DNA of 64,000 nucleotides, taken from positions 44,412-108,411 of the IMG/VR virus record IMGVR_UViG_3300037258_000161; one strand, written 5' to 3'. Origin of the DNA: a virus. Under the pieces are notes generated by a model, which was not told where the DNA came from, ran no database searches, and saw only the letters and a program-made list of their open reading frames with translations. Shown in pieces: positions 23,085-30,729 of this stretch; position 1 is the stretch's first letter, and each line of letters starts with the position of its first letter. A program made the translations under genes and the position numbers.

Positions 23085-23411
23085 CTACGGCTCGAAGGCC
23101 GTGACCTCGACCAGCGCCGAGTTCGCCTGGTAGGTCAGCTGGGAGCCGAAGGTCCGGGTGTCGAACTCCGACAGCCATTCCTTCGCGCTGGCCCCGAGGG
23201 TGATCACCAGGTCGGCCAGCGCCAGGCCGTCCTCGGTGGGGATGGTCGTGAACGTGACCGTGTGCGAGGACGAGTCGGTGTTCTGCAGCCGGAAGATCGT
23301 CGCCCCGCTGTTGGGCGTGATGTTCCCGTTCGTGGCGTCACAGAACGTCGGGCTGGGGTCAGCCGTCGGCGTGCGCGACAGCTGGACCGACGCGATGGCG
23401 GTAGCGGCCAT
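23085..23411 (-). CDS. beta-rich structural protein
   Basis: 108 aa, ATG with GGAGGAG upstream. Contains SPTFCDATNGNITPNSGATIFRLQNTDSSSHTVTF and later ALADLVITLGASAKEWL, an immunoglobulin-like strand pattern. Adjacent to the previous gene with a two-base gap. Probably virion-associated. Confidence 0.5.
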   Translation of the reverse strand: MAATAIASVQLSRTPTADPSPTFCDATNGNITPNSGATIFRLQNTDSSSHTVTFTTIPTEDGLALADLVITLGASAKEWLSEFDTRTFGSQLTYQANSALVEVTAFEP

Positions 23412-23483
23412 GGGGCGTTACTCCTCCGTGAGATGAGAACTGGAGACGCCCCGCAGCGGGGGCAGAGTCAGGGGTCAGGCGGA

Positions 23484-23783
23484 TCACGCCGCGTGACGGC
23501 GCTTGATCTGCACGTCAGTTCCCGAGGCCTTGATGGCCGCTTCCCATGCCCTGTGCTCGGCGGCGATCACGTCTTCCCAGGCATACAGCGGCTTGCGCGG
23601 CGGGCATCCGTCCAGCGGCGTGAGGTATCCGCGGCTGCGCCACCAGGTGATGGTGCACGGCGCGACCCGCATTGCGGCGGCGGCCTGCTTGGTGCTGACG
23701 TAGATCCGGTCATCGGGGGCAGGCTCGGGCAACTCGAAGTCCTGGAACGCCGGCAGCGAGATCGCCTCCCCCGGGAACGGCAA
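23484..23783 (-). CDS. MerR/excisionase-type HTH protein
   Basis: 99 aa with a TTG start at 23783 (GGGGG nearby). Residues 28-65 read VSTKQAAAAMRVAPCTITWWRSRGYLTPLDG, a winged helix of the excisionase class, followed by KPLYAWEDVIAAE. It is upstream of the small structural genes and may regulate them. Confidence 0.6.
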   Translation of the reverse strand: MPFPGEAISLPAFQDFELPEPAPDDRIYVSTKQAAAAMRVAPCTITWWRSRGYLTPLDGCPPRKPLYAWEDVIAAEHRAWEAAIKASGTDVQIKRRHAA

Positions 23784-23909
23784 AGCCCCCGACCGGAGGA
23801 CTCCCGGATCGAGGGCATGACGAAACTGCTCAGGCGCAGTTTAGGGGCTCCACCGACCGGTTGTCACGCAGGGTCGTGATCTTTCCCCCGGCCTCGCTAC
23901 GCTGGGACG

Positions 23910-24233
23910 ATGCCGCGCAGGAGAGTTACGCTCCGCCAGTTCACCGTCTACGGCGACCACGGCGGCGGCGTGACAGTGGAGCACGTATACCGCAGGTGCG
24001 ATTGGACCAGCAACATTCAAGGCGAGACGCCCGGCGAGATCATGCAGATAGCCCGCGTTCACGCACGGGAATGCAGGGGGGAGCCGCAGCCTCGGCTTCC
24101 CGCGGGGACAGTGGCTTCCGGCCTCATTCCAGGGGTGTTCCTCGTTGACCTGGGTAACGGGCTCATGGATACCTGGAAGGTCACGCCACCAGGCCGGGAT
24201 GGCCTCTGGCACGCCGAGCGCCCAGCCGGCTGA
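23910..24233 (+). CDS. hypothetical leaderless protein
   Basis: 107 aa. The start context TACGCTGGGACG-ATG is almost identical to that at 9262 (TACGCTGGGAGC-ATG), a leaderless promoter. Contains TVEHVYRRCDWTSNIQGETPGEIMQIARVHARECRG, a Cys/His pattern that could hold metal. Function unknown. Confidence 0.55.
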   Translation: MPRRRVTLRQFTVYGDHGGGVTVEHVYRRCDWTSNIQGETPGEIMQIARVHARECRGEPQPRLPAGTVASGLIPGVFLVDLGNGLMDTWKVTPPGRDGLWHAERPAG

Positions 24234-24239
24234 CCCCGT

Positions 24240-24950
24240 TCAGGTACTCGCGCCGGCGGTCTTGCCCGCTATCGCGGCACCCGTCGCCGACTCGGCCTCG
24301 GCGGCCAGATCCTCATACTCGCGGACACTCATCAGCCGCCCGCACTCGCGGCACTTCACCACGTCCGACCCGCGCTCCTGGGACAGGCCCATCTTGCTGC
24401 ACCGCGGGCACGGCACCGGCTTGGACACCAGCGCCGGGCCCGCCTTGGCCAGCTTCGCCAGCCGCGAGTGCCACGAGCGGACCGCGTCGTACAACTGCGC
24501 GGCGTAGTCCTCGTCGATCATGTAGAGGTTCAGGTTCGCGATCAGCCACGACGTGGACTCCGTCACCGGCCGCGCCAGGTAGCCGAGCCTCGCCGCTACC
24601 GGGCGCTTGACCGCTACCCACTGGCGCAGTGCGTCCTCAAGCTCGCCGAGGAGATCCGAGACCGGCGACGGGGAACCTCTCCCGGTGCCGTTCCTGTGCG
24701 CCCTGATGGCCGCGTCCGATCCCGTGGAACCGCGGAAGCCGTCAGCCTCGGCAGTCAGCATCGCGGAGAGCGTGTCCAGCCCGGACAGCTCGTTGCGCAG
24801 GACCGAGACGCACTTGGGGCAGAGGACCGGGTCGCCCTCCCGGCCGATGCCCTTCCCGTTCTTGCGGTACAGGGCATTGCAGGCACCTGGGCAGAGTCTT
24901 GGCCGGTCCCGCTCATCGGGCTCTGTGTCCGGAACTGTTATCTCGCTCAC
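24240..24950 (-). CDS. zinc-ribbon protein
   Basis: 236 aa, GTG start. It has an N-terminal C-x3-C...C-x2-C (LCPGACN...LCPKCV), a central helical domain and a C-terminal zinc ribbon PCPRCSKMGLSQ...VKCRECGRLMS with an ECGR turn like phage DNA-binding ribbons. A 149-nt gap downstream of 25100 separates it from the neighbouring genes. Function unknown, probably nucleic acid binding. Confidence 0.6.
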   Translation of the reverse strand: MSEITVPDTEPDERDRPRLCPGACNALYRKNGKGIGREGDPVLCPKCVSVLRNELSGLDTLSAMLTAEADGFRGSTGSDAAIRAHRNGTGRGSPSPVSDLLGELEDALRQWVAVKRPVAARLGYLARPVTESTSWLIANLNLYMIDEDYAAQLYDAVRSWHSRLAKLAKAGPALVSKPVPCPRCSKMGLSQERGSDVVKCRECGRLMSVREYEDLAAEAESATGAAIAGKTAGAST

Positions 24951-25099
24951 GAGGAGCCGTCACGAGGGGTCACCGATGTAGGTGTACCGCACACGGACCG
25001 TGACGGGCAACCCCTGCGCCCTAGTGCGCCGCCTTCAGGGTCGTGCACGCGTTGTGGGCATCGGCCAGCAGCTTCTCCAGGTCCCCTGCCACCGCATGT

Positions 25100-25372
25100 T
25101 CACGGCGTGCCCTCAGGTGGCCTGGAGGCCATGGCGACCGCCTCCGCGGGCCCGAGCCCGAGTTCCTGCGCCCACCCGTCCAGGTGCAGCCAGTTCAGGT
25201 TGCCCGGCTCTACCGAGCTGGACGTGACGGCGATCTGCATGGCGCTGACGGCCTGCTCGCGGTCCAGCCTGCGCCCGGGGAGCCACGACACTGCCCAGGT
25301 GCCGTCTTCCTCGCGGGCTGTGTGCGGGGTGGCGTCGCTGAACATCAGGCTGGTGGTGATGTGCAGGCTCAT
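25100..25372 (-). CDS. hypothetical protein
   Basis: 90 aa, start overlapping the upstream stop (ATGA). Reads ATPHTAREEDGTWAVSWLPGRRLDREQAVSAMQIA, a substrate-like small alpha/beta fold common in Streptomyces phages. After its stop, another frame (LEKLLADAHNACTTLKAAH, ending near 25023) looks coding-like but lacks a clear start. Function unknown. Confidence 0.55.
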   Translation of the reverse strand: MSLHITTSLMFSDATPHTAREEDGTWAVSWLPGRRLDREQAVSAMQIAVTSSSVEPGNLNWLHLDGWAQELGLGPAEAVAMASRPPEGTP

Positions 25373-25662
25373 GGGGTGGCTCCGCCGCTACGGGGCCGCT
25401 GCCAGCCGATGTCAGCGTGCTCCGGGTCGGGCTCCAGGTTGCCCAGCCAGGCGTAGCCGAATGCCTGGAGGATCCACTCCCGCTCCCAGGAGCCAGGACG
25501 GTAGACGGCCTGCTGGGCATGGTCGGCGAGTTCGTACAGGACGGTGCTGATCTTGTGTGCCTGGTCCCGGTACTCCGCGCCCGGCTCGGCCACGGCGGCG
25601 AGGCGCGCTGCTACCAGGGGAGTGAACGTCAGGGTGACAGTGACTTGCCCTGGCTCGGTCAT
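25369..25662 (-). CDS. hypothetical protein
   Basis: 97 aa from the ATG at 25662 (ATGA overlap). N-terminus is a beta strand (VTVTLTFTPLVAARLA) followed by helices with EWILQAFGYAWLGNLEPDPEHADIGW. Function unknown. Part of a four-gene coupled string 25841-25100. Confidence 0.5.
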   Translation of the reverse strand: MTEPGQVTVTLTFTPLVAARLAAVAEPGAEYRDQAHKISTVLYELADHAQQAVYRPGSWEREWILQAFGYAWLGNLEPDPEHADIGWQRPRSGGATP

Positions 25663-25841
25663 GACGAAGCCTCCGCGATGACGAGGCCGGCCTGGATTGT
25701 GTCGTAGACATCCTGTGCGCGCTGCGGATCCACGGCAGCGAGGACGCGGAGGAAGTCGGCCACGGCTTCCATGTCCCGCGCCTGGAGTGCCCGGTGAACG
25801 CCCTCGGTGAGCTGGTCTGCGGTCCACGGAATGTCGGCCAT
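25659..25841 (-). CDS. 60-residue helical protein
   Basis: ATG with AGGAG. Reads DQLTEGVHRALQARDMEAVADFLRVLAAVDPQRAQDVYDTI, all helix. Coupled to the next gene (ATGA). Function unknown. Confidence 0.5.
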   Translation of the reverse strand: MADIPWTADQLTEGVHRALQARDMEAVADFLRVLAAVDPQRAQDVYDTIQAGLVIAEASS

Positions 25842-25852
25842 GGTTCAGTCTC

Positions 25853-26218
25853 CTAGATCGCCTGGGCGGCCACGACTTCCGCGGCCCGCGCTACAGCTTC
25901 GGGATTCTCCTGCCGCCACTGCTCCCAGGACTCGTCAGTGAGCTTCCAGTTCAGCCATTCGGCCGTGTCGGGGGTGGCATCGAAGGGCGGTTCCCCGTCA
26001 ATGCAGCGCTCGCACTGCTGGCAGGGGTCACCGCCAGTCAGGTGCTCACCGCAGAAGTACAGGCCGCAGCCGTCCTCGCCGCCATACGGTTCGCCGCCGC
26101 ACACGTAGCCCAGTCCGCGGTCGACCGCCTCGCCGCAGGCAGGCTGATCGCAGATAGCGGGGACGCCGTAGCCAATGTCGCGGCTCCAGTTGGAGTCGAA
26201 CCCTACTGACCATCCCAT
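25853..26218 (-). CDS. Cys-rich protein
   Basis: 121 aa from the ATG at 26218 (GGAG six bases upstream). Contains ICDQPACGEAV...YVCGGEPYGGEDGCGLYFCGEHL...CQQCERC, a two-zinc pattern, then a Trp-rich helix (WLNWKLTDESWEQW). Common type of accessory protein in Streptomyces elements; function unknown. Confidence 0.6.
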   Translation of the reverse strand: MGWSVGFDSNWSRDIGYGVPAICDQPACGEAVDRGLGYVCGGEPYGGEDGCGLYFCGEHLTGGDPCQQCERCIDGEPPFDATPDTAEWLNWKLTDESWEQWRQENPEAVARAAEVVAAQAI

Positions 26219-26254
26219 GACTTGCTCCATTCTCTTGGGTTGACCCTGGTGACA

Positions 26255-26938
26255 CTAAATCGCGTGGACGTGGAGGTACGGGACGGCTGCCCGGTAGGCC
26301 AGGAAGCCGAGGGCCAGCAGGAGAGCAGGTGCGACCACAAGGTTCTCCCGCCAGGTGCCGGTAACGAAGCTCAGCGGGCGGGGCAGGCCGAAATGGCGCA
26401 TGGTCACGGGCCACGCGAGCGGGCAGCCCTGCACCGTGATCATGTCCCCGGCGATGTGGGTTGCGCATCCCAGGGCGCAGGCGAGCGGGATGAGTGCCAG
26501 CGAGAAGCCTTCCCATCCGACAGCGAAAGCAGCACCGAGGGCGAGGAGGTCCGCGAAGTGGCCGCCGATCCGCAGCGCCCGCAGGCCGGCGGCGAAGGCG
26601 AGAGCCAGCAGGAGCGCGAGCGCCCAGTGCCCGGCCGTCGTGTGCCGGAAGGCGCAGCACAGCCACGTGAGGGCGGTGAACACGGCGACGCCGAGCACCG
26701 AGTGGCTGCCGTGGCGATGCCCCCCGCTGATCTTGCCGATCACCCAGGCGAAGGCCTCGGACAGGAAGCCGAGCGAGCGGGAGACCGTCGAGTGGCAGGT
26801 GTCGATGTCGGGCAGCGTGGCGAAGGCTGCGGTGAAGCCGGCGAGCGCCGCCGACTGGAGCGGCGGCAGGTGCAGGACGAACTCTCCTGCACCTGCGCCG
26901 GTCACCCCGCCGGACAAGGCGTGCGAATGTCCCAGCAC
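26255..26938 (-). CDS. YdjM/DUF457-like membrane metal hydrolase homologue
   Basis: 227 aa from a GTG at 26938 with GGGGG seven bases upstream; the frame is open far upstream but without a better site. It contains HSHALSGG, LPDIDTCHST, GHRHGSHSV and THIAGDMIT, the His/Asp pattern of YdjM-type proteins, with about six membrane segments. In bacteria these are inner-membrane proteins with predicted phospholipase-like metal sites. Cargo of the transfer operon. Confidence 0.75.
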   Translation of the reverse strand: MLGHSHALSGGVTGAGAGEFVLHLPPLQSAALAGFTAAFATLPDIDTCHSTVSRSLGFLSEAFAWVIGKISGGHRHGSHSVLGVAVFTALTWLCCAFRHTTAGHWALALLLALAFAAGLRALRIGGHFADLLALGAAFAVGWEGFSLALIPLACALGCATHIAGDMITVQGCPLAWPVTMRHFGLPRPLSFVTGTWRENLVVAPALLLALGFLAYRAAVPYLHVHAI

Positions 26939-26939
26939 T

Positions 26940-27524
26940 TCATCCCCCTGGTTGGTAGAACTGGCGGTCAGCAGCCCGGACGGGTGCCGACTGGACGGCC
27001 TCGGCGATGCCCCCGTGACGCCGCCGCAGACCGTCACGCATCCGGCTGGCAATGTCGGCCGCAGTAGCCAGTTCCTCGCGCAGCCGTTCCCGTGCCCGCT
27101 CCAGCCTCTGACTGGCGGCCCGGAGGTCTTCCTCTGCCGCACCGACAGCGGAAGCTTTCGCCCCGTGGCACCCGTCGCATGGCTCGTTCTCCGGCATCCC
27201 CCGGGCGGCGTCCAGTTGCTCCTGCGCATCGGACACCTGGCGCTCGGCCGCCCTCACGTCCCGGGCGGCCTGGGCCACGTCCGCCTCGGCGGCGACCATG
27301 TCCATCGCGTCACCGATGGTCTGGGCGTCCACGTCCTGGGGCTGCATCTCCTCGGCCAGTTCCAGGAACTCCCGCTGGAGCGCTTCGGCTGACACCTCGT
27401 CACCGGCTGCGCGGACCTCGGCCGGGTCGGCCAGGTCAAGGGCCGAGGTGTAGGTGGCGTCGCCGTAGCTGCGCGCTCCCCGCTCGGCAGCGGAGAGGCG
27501 TGATGCGGCCTCGGCAGGCGTCAT
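26940..27524 (-). CDS. coiled-coil protein of the transfer operon
   Basis: 194 aa. Residues 30-180 are nearly all helix with heptads, and it has a CDGCHGAK knuckle near the middle. The tail RRRHGGIAEAVQSAPVRAADRQFY matches the tail of 32792-33943 (KEHGGIKAAVDDAP...FY). The shared end suggests a common docking partner, perhaps the DNA pump. The ending overlaps the putative start region of the next gene. Function unknown. Confidence 0.6.
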   Translation of the reverse strand: MTPAEAASRLSAAERGARSYGDATYTSALDLADPAEVRAAGDEVSAEALQREFLELAEEMQPQDVDAQTIGDAMDMVAAEADVAQAARDVRAAERQVSDAQEQLDAARGMPENEPCDGCHGAKASAVGAAEEDLRAASQRLERARERLREELATAADIASRMRDGLRRRHGGIAEAVQSAPVRAADRQFYQPGG

Positions 27525-27544
27525 GGCGCGTGCCAGTCAGCCTC

Positions 27545-27700
27545 GGCGGGGTTGGCATTCCCTCGGCCCTCACTGGACCGAGGTTCCCGGGTGCTCATGC
27601 GGCGCTCCGGGTGATTCCCGCTGCCCCGGCGAGTGCCGGGGACTTCTGCGGGCGTGAGACCCCGTGCCCCGGGGCGTGCGCAGGGACAAGCTCACCAGTG
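27545..27700 (-). ncRNA. candidate TnpB-associated omega RNA end
   Basis: In IS605-type loci the guide RNA overlaps the 3' end of tnpB and its guide lies just outside. Here the minus strand after the stop has a hairpin CCTCGG...CCGAGG (27583-27561), then GGAATGCCAAC. A guide would be read below about 27550. Position and hairpin fit; sequence identity to known RNAs was not tested. Confidence 0.35.
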
Positions 27701-28845
27701 GTGAGCAGGAGTCCCCGGGCAAGGATGTTGCGCGCGGCATTGCGATCTGCGTGATCCTCGTGGCCGCACTCCTGGCACCGGAATACCGCTTGGCTCTCGC
27801 GGTTCTCCTTAGCCGTGTGACCGCAGACGTGGCACTGCTGCGAAGTGAAACGCGGGTCGATCTGGACGACCGTGACTCCGGAGGCGACGGCTTTGTGCTC
27901 TAGCCGCTCAGCTAGCACTCCCCAGCAGGAGGCAAGGATGCCCCGGCTCAGGCTGGCCCGTGCGCGAGCCTGGTTTCGGAGGAAGTTCCCGGCTAGGTCG
28001 GGGTCCGGCTTGGCCGCGGGTCGCCTGATCATGCCCTTGATGTTGAGCTTCTCCAGCACGACCAAGTCGTGGTCGGAGACTATGCGCGTGCTGATCTTCT
28101 CCGCCCAGTCTCTGCGGCGGTCGGCCACTCGCGCGGCCATGACGGCAAGGGTGCGACGTGTGCGCTCACGCTTGGCCGAACGCTTGTGCTGCCGTGCCAT
28201 GCGCTGCTGAAGGGCGATGTAGTGCTGGGCTTGGGCGGCCGAGATCCGGGGAGCGCGGTAGTGCTGACCGTCTGATGTGACCAGTGCGGTACGGATGCCT
28301 CGGTCAAGGCCAACCGAACCCTTGGTGGACTCGCGCCTGATGGCAGGCTGCGGTGCGGGGAAGGACACATGCCAGCGGCCGGTCTTGTCACAAGTGACCC
28401 GGGCCATACGCAGTTCGGTGGGCAGTTGGCGCGTCCACCGGAAGCGGACGTAGCCGCACTTCGGCACGAACACTGCTCCCCAGCGACGATTTAGTCTCCG
28501 AGCCTTGGTATCGCGGATCACGAAGCCCTGGCGCCCGCGCTTGCTGCGGTAAGACGGCATCCCGGCAACCCTGGACTTGTCGAAAAAGGCGCCCAGCGCA
28601 CGGTCGAAATCCCGGAGCGCCTGCTGCTGGACGGACGACGCCCCGGCCGCGAGCCAGGGTTCCGCTTTGCGCGCTTCCGCCAACTGCCGCTGGCGATCCG
28701 CGCTGCCCGGCGCTCGCCCGCGTCCGGGGCGCCACCACGACTGCTGCTCCACGGCGAGGTTCCAGACGAACCGGGCGTGCGCACAGTGCTCCAGGAGGGT
28801 TGCCTCCTGGCGAGCATCAGGGCACAGGCGGTTCCGTATGGCCAT
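27595..28845 (-). CDS. tnpB: TnpB RNA-guided nuclease (IS605-type, no TnpA)
   Basis: 416 aa from the ATG at 28845, seven bases after TACAAT. The N-terminal helix-turn-helix reads CAHARFVWNLAVEQQSWW. The RuvC-like catalytic residues are in GLDRGIRTAL (Asp), VVLEKLNIKGM (Glu) and HADRNAARNI (Asp), with a zinc finger CHVCGH...CQECGH between. All key residues are intact, so an active nuclease is plausible. No tyrosine transposase is nearby. It interrupts the conjugation operon and starts back to back with a ribbon-helix-helix gene. Confidence 0.9.
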   Translation of the reverse strand: MAIRNRLCPDARQEATLLEHCAHARFVWNLAVEQQSWWRPGRGRAPGSADRQRQLAEARKAEPWLAAGASSVQQQALRDFDRALGAFFDKSRVAGMPSYRSKRGRQGFVIRDTKARRLNRRWGAVFVPKCGYVRFRWTRQLPTELRMARVTCDKTGRWHVSFPAPQPAIRRESTKGSVGLDRGIRTALVTSDGQHYRAPRISAAQAQHYIALQQRMARQHKRSAKRERTRRTLAVMAARVADRRRDWAEKISTRIVSDHDLVVLEKLNIKGMIRRPAAKPDPDLAGNFLRNQARARASLSRGILASCWGVLAERLEHKAVASGVTVVQIDPRFTSQQCHVCGHTAKENRESQAVFRCQECGHEDHADRNAARNILARGLLLTTGELVPAHAPGHGVSRPQKSPALAGAAGITRSAA

Positions 28846-28862
28846 GTTGTACATTGTACTGC
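28846..28862. promoter_or_regulatory. overlapping divergent leaderless promoters with GTACATTGTAC
   Basis: The minus -10 TACAAT (28858-28853) and plus -10 TACATT (28850-28855) overlap. Each is 7 nt from its ATG (28845 for tnpB, 28863 for the RHH gene). The sequence GTACA-T-TGTAC is palindromic. One protein bound here would shut off both genes. Confidence 0.6.
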
Positions 28863-29015
28863 ATGGCACGACAGACTGAGCGGCTTGACCTGCGGATAGA
28901 CCCGGAACTCCGGGAAGCAATCGAGCGGATAGCCCAAGCGAAGGATCGCTCCGTTGCATGGGTAGTGCGGGACGCACTGAGGCGCTACGTCCAGCAGGAA
29001 CAACCCCCGGGCTGA
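28863..29015 (+). CDS. ribbon-helix-helix repressor beside tnpB
   Basis: 50 aa. TERLDLRIDPELREAIERIAQAKDRSVAWVVRDALRRYV is a CopG/Arc-type fold. Leaderless start at 28863. It shares a palindromic promoter with tnpB, so autoregulation and control of tnpB is the simple model. Confidence 0.7.
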   Translation: MARQTERLDLRIDPELREAIERIAQAKDRSVAWVVRDALRRYVQQEQPPG

Positions 29016-29036
29016 GTCCGCTCATCACTTCCCCGG

Positions 29037-29570
29037 TCAGCCGTGGCGCCGCAGGAGCCGTCGCCACGCGGGAACGGGCAGCGCCAGCGAGGCTTCCGTG
29101 TAGGTGCCCGGCTCCCACTGCTCGCCCTCGGTGCGGCCCATGCCGACCACGCGGGCCACGATGCGGTCACCCTCGCGGGTCATGGTGAGCGCGCCCCGCG
29201 TCGTGCCATTGGAGATGGGCCACCAGAACCGGCTGACTACATCGGCAGGCAGGGCGTCCAGCGCCTCAGTGTTGGCCTTGGCGTGGCGGCAGTGGTTGTC
29301 GTCGTTGTCGGCCCACCGCATCGCCTCGTCCAGGTCGTGGTGCTCGCCGTGCTCCGCGAGTGAGTAGCCAACGCCACCCGGGTAGACCTTCGCCAGCGCG
29401 GGGTCGATCTTGCGCAGCAGGTACCTGGTCGCCAGGTGGGATGGCTCGCCGGGGAGTTCGATCCGCACGATGACGTACTTGCCGTCCGTGCTGCGCCACA
29501 GGCCGCTGCGCAGGTCCGTCGTCCAGGTGCGCCCTTGTGTGTCGGTAATCCGGGTGCTGGTGGTGGTCAT
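29037..29570 (-). CDS. hypothetical protein of the transfer operon
   Basis: 177 aa, ATG with AGGAG, overlapping the upstream stop (ATGA). It opens TRITDTQGRTWTTDLRSGLWRSTDGKYVIVRI and later has HHDLDEAMRWADNDDNHCRHAKANTEALDALPADVVSRFWWPISN. No family recognised. It was the operon neighbour of 26940-27524 before the tnpB insertion. Confidence 0.55.
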   Translation of the reverse strand: MTTTSTRITDTQGRTWTTDLRSGLWRSTDGKYVIVRIELPGEPSHLATRYLLRKIDPALAKVYPGGVGYSLAEHGEHHDLDEAMRWADNDDNHCRHAKANTEALDALPADVVSRFWWPISNGTTRGALTMTREGDRIVARVVGMGRTEGEQWEPGTYTEASLALPVPAWRRLLRRHG

Positions 29571-30724
29571 TGCCTTGCTCCTATCTCGATGATGTCGGCC
29601 CCTTTGCGGGACTCGTAGGCCAGACCGAGCGCATCGCGCGCCTTGTCCGGGCCGATGTGCAGGTCACGCCTCACGCGGGCCAGCGAGACGGCCTCCGCGC
29701 CGTACACGTCGAGCATGGCTCCGACGTTGAGCGCGAGGTCTTCTGCTGGCATGCTCCGTGAGCGTGTCGCTGAGAGTTTGAGAGCGGGTGCCGTGCGCGA
29801 CTTCGTGCGCGCCTCGTGAGCGGGTGCCGGGGTGTCACCGTGACTGATTCCGTCCGTGGGCTCGTGAGCGACGGGCGGCATGGCTTGTGCTGCATTCGGT
29901 GACGCTTCCGGTGCGCGCACCGGAGCGGCCCCGTTGCGGATCTCGGCGCGCTTACGGGTCACCTTCACGGCCACGTCCTCGCGGCGCGTCAGGCCGTGCA
30001 CCACCCAGTCCTCAACGGGCTTCTCCCAGGCTGCCGCTCCCTTCCCCTCGGCGCCCTCGGCGACAGCCATCAGGACGGCAGCCGGGGGACGCGAGTGGAC
30101 GATCTGGCGCTTGAGGAGTGACGGGACGCGCAGCCGCCAGAAGATGCCCTTCTGGTCACGGACGAAGTCGAGGGCGTAGCGCCGGGCGTCGGCGGTCTCC
30201 GAGGCGAGCGCCACCTCGTCCTCGGTGACGGCCACCGCGTGGACCGCGGCCTCGGCGGCAAGCACCGGGAGGAAGAACGCGATCGTCACCGCGGCGTGGC
30301 CGACCATCGCGGGGAAGTTGCCGTGCGCCGCGTAGACGTTGAGGAACAGGCTGGCGGCGGCGAACGGGTACGGCGCCCAGCGGAGCCACGCCTTCGGCTT
30401 GCCCTTGCGCTGCAGCCACAGCCCGAGGATGTAGAGGAACAGGAACGCGCCCTCGGTCGCGGCCGGGACGGTCCAGGCGTCCGGCATCTCCGGGGAGAGC
30501 AGATCCGTGACCGTGCGGAACATGTCCAGGAAGAACACGGGCGCCAGGCCGCAGCCGAGCATGATGATGATGGCCAGGAGCGGGCGGTCCCATGAGCCGC
30601 CTGGACGGGACTTCCGGGCCGAGGCGAGCAAGGGCTTCGCGGCCTGGGTCACGGCGGCCACGAGGAACGCCGCGGCGGCGATGCCGAGCGTGAAGCCCAG
30701 CGGAATGTTCGGGATGGCAGGCAT
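29567..30724 (-). CDS. SpdB/DUF2637-like membrane protein
   Basis: 385 aa. Four to five membrane helices occupy residues 5-170 (FTLGIAAAAFLVAAVTQ, PLLAIIIMLGCGLAPVFFL, GAFLFLYILGLWL, AAVTIAFFLPVLAAEA). A cytoplasmic part follows and ends in a winged-helix-like motif LARVRRDLHIGPDKARDALGLA. Streptomyces transfer clusters carry such Spd (spread) proteins, which help plasmid movement through the mycelium. It lies next to the FtsK-like pump. Confidence 0.65.
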   Translation of the reverse strand: MPAIPNIPLGFTLGIAAAAFLVAAVTQAAKPLLASARKSRPGGSWDRPLLAIIIMLGCGLAPVFFLDMFRTVTDLLSPEMPDAWTVPAATEGAFLFLYILGLWLQRKGKPKAWLRWAPYPFAAASLFLNVYAAHGNFPAMVGHAAVTIAFFLPVLAAEAAVHAVAVTEDEVALASETADARRYALDFVRDQKGIFWRLRVPSLLKRQIVHSRPPAAVLMAVAEGAEGKGAAAWEKPVEDWVVHGLTRREDVAVKVTRKRAEIRNGAAPVRAPEASPNAAQAMPPVAHEPTDGISHGDTPAPAHEARTKSRTAPALKLSATRSRSMPAEDLALNVGAMLDVYGAEAVSLARVRRDLHIGPDKARDALGLAYESRKGADIIEIGARQ

Positions 30725-30729
30725 GGGTT

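Noticed and set aside
26170-26200. T-arm-like GGTTCGACTCC on the minus strand
   Set aside because: No paired stem or acceptor; it codes for VGFDSNW in a Cys-rich protein.
29440-29470. GAGTTCGATCC, T-arm-like
   Set aside because: No surrounding cloverleaf; inside a coding region.
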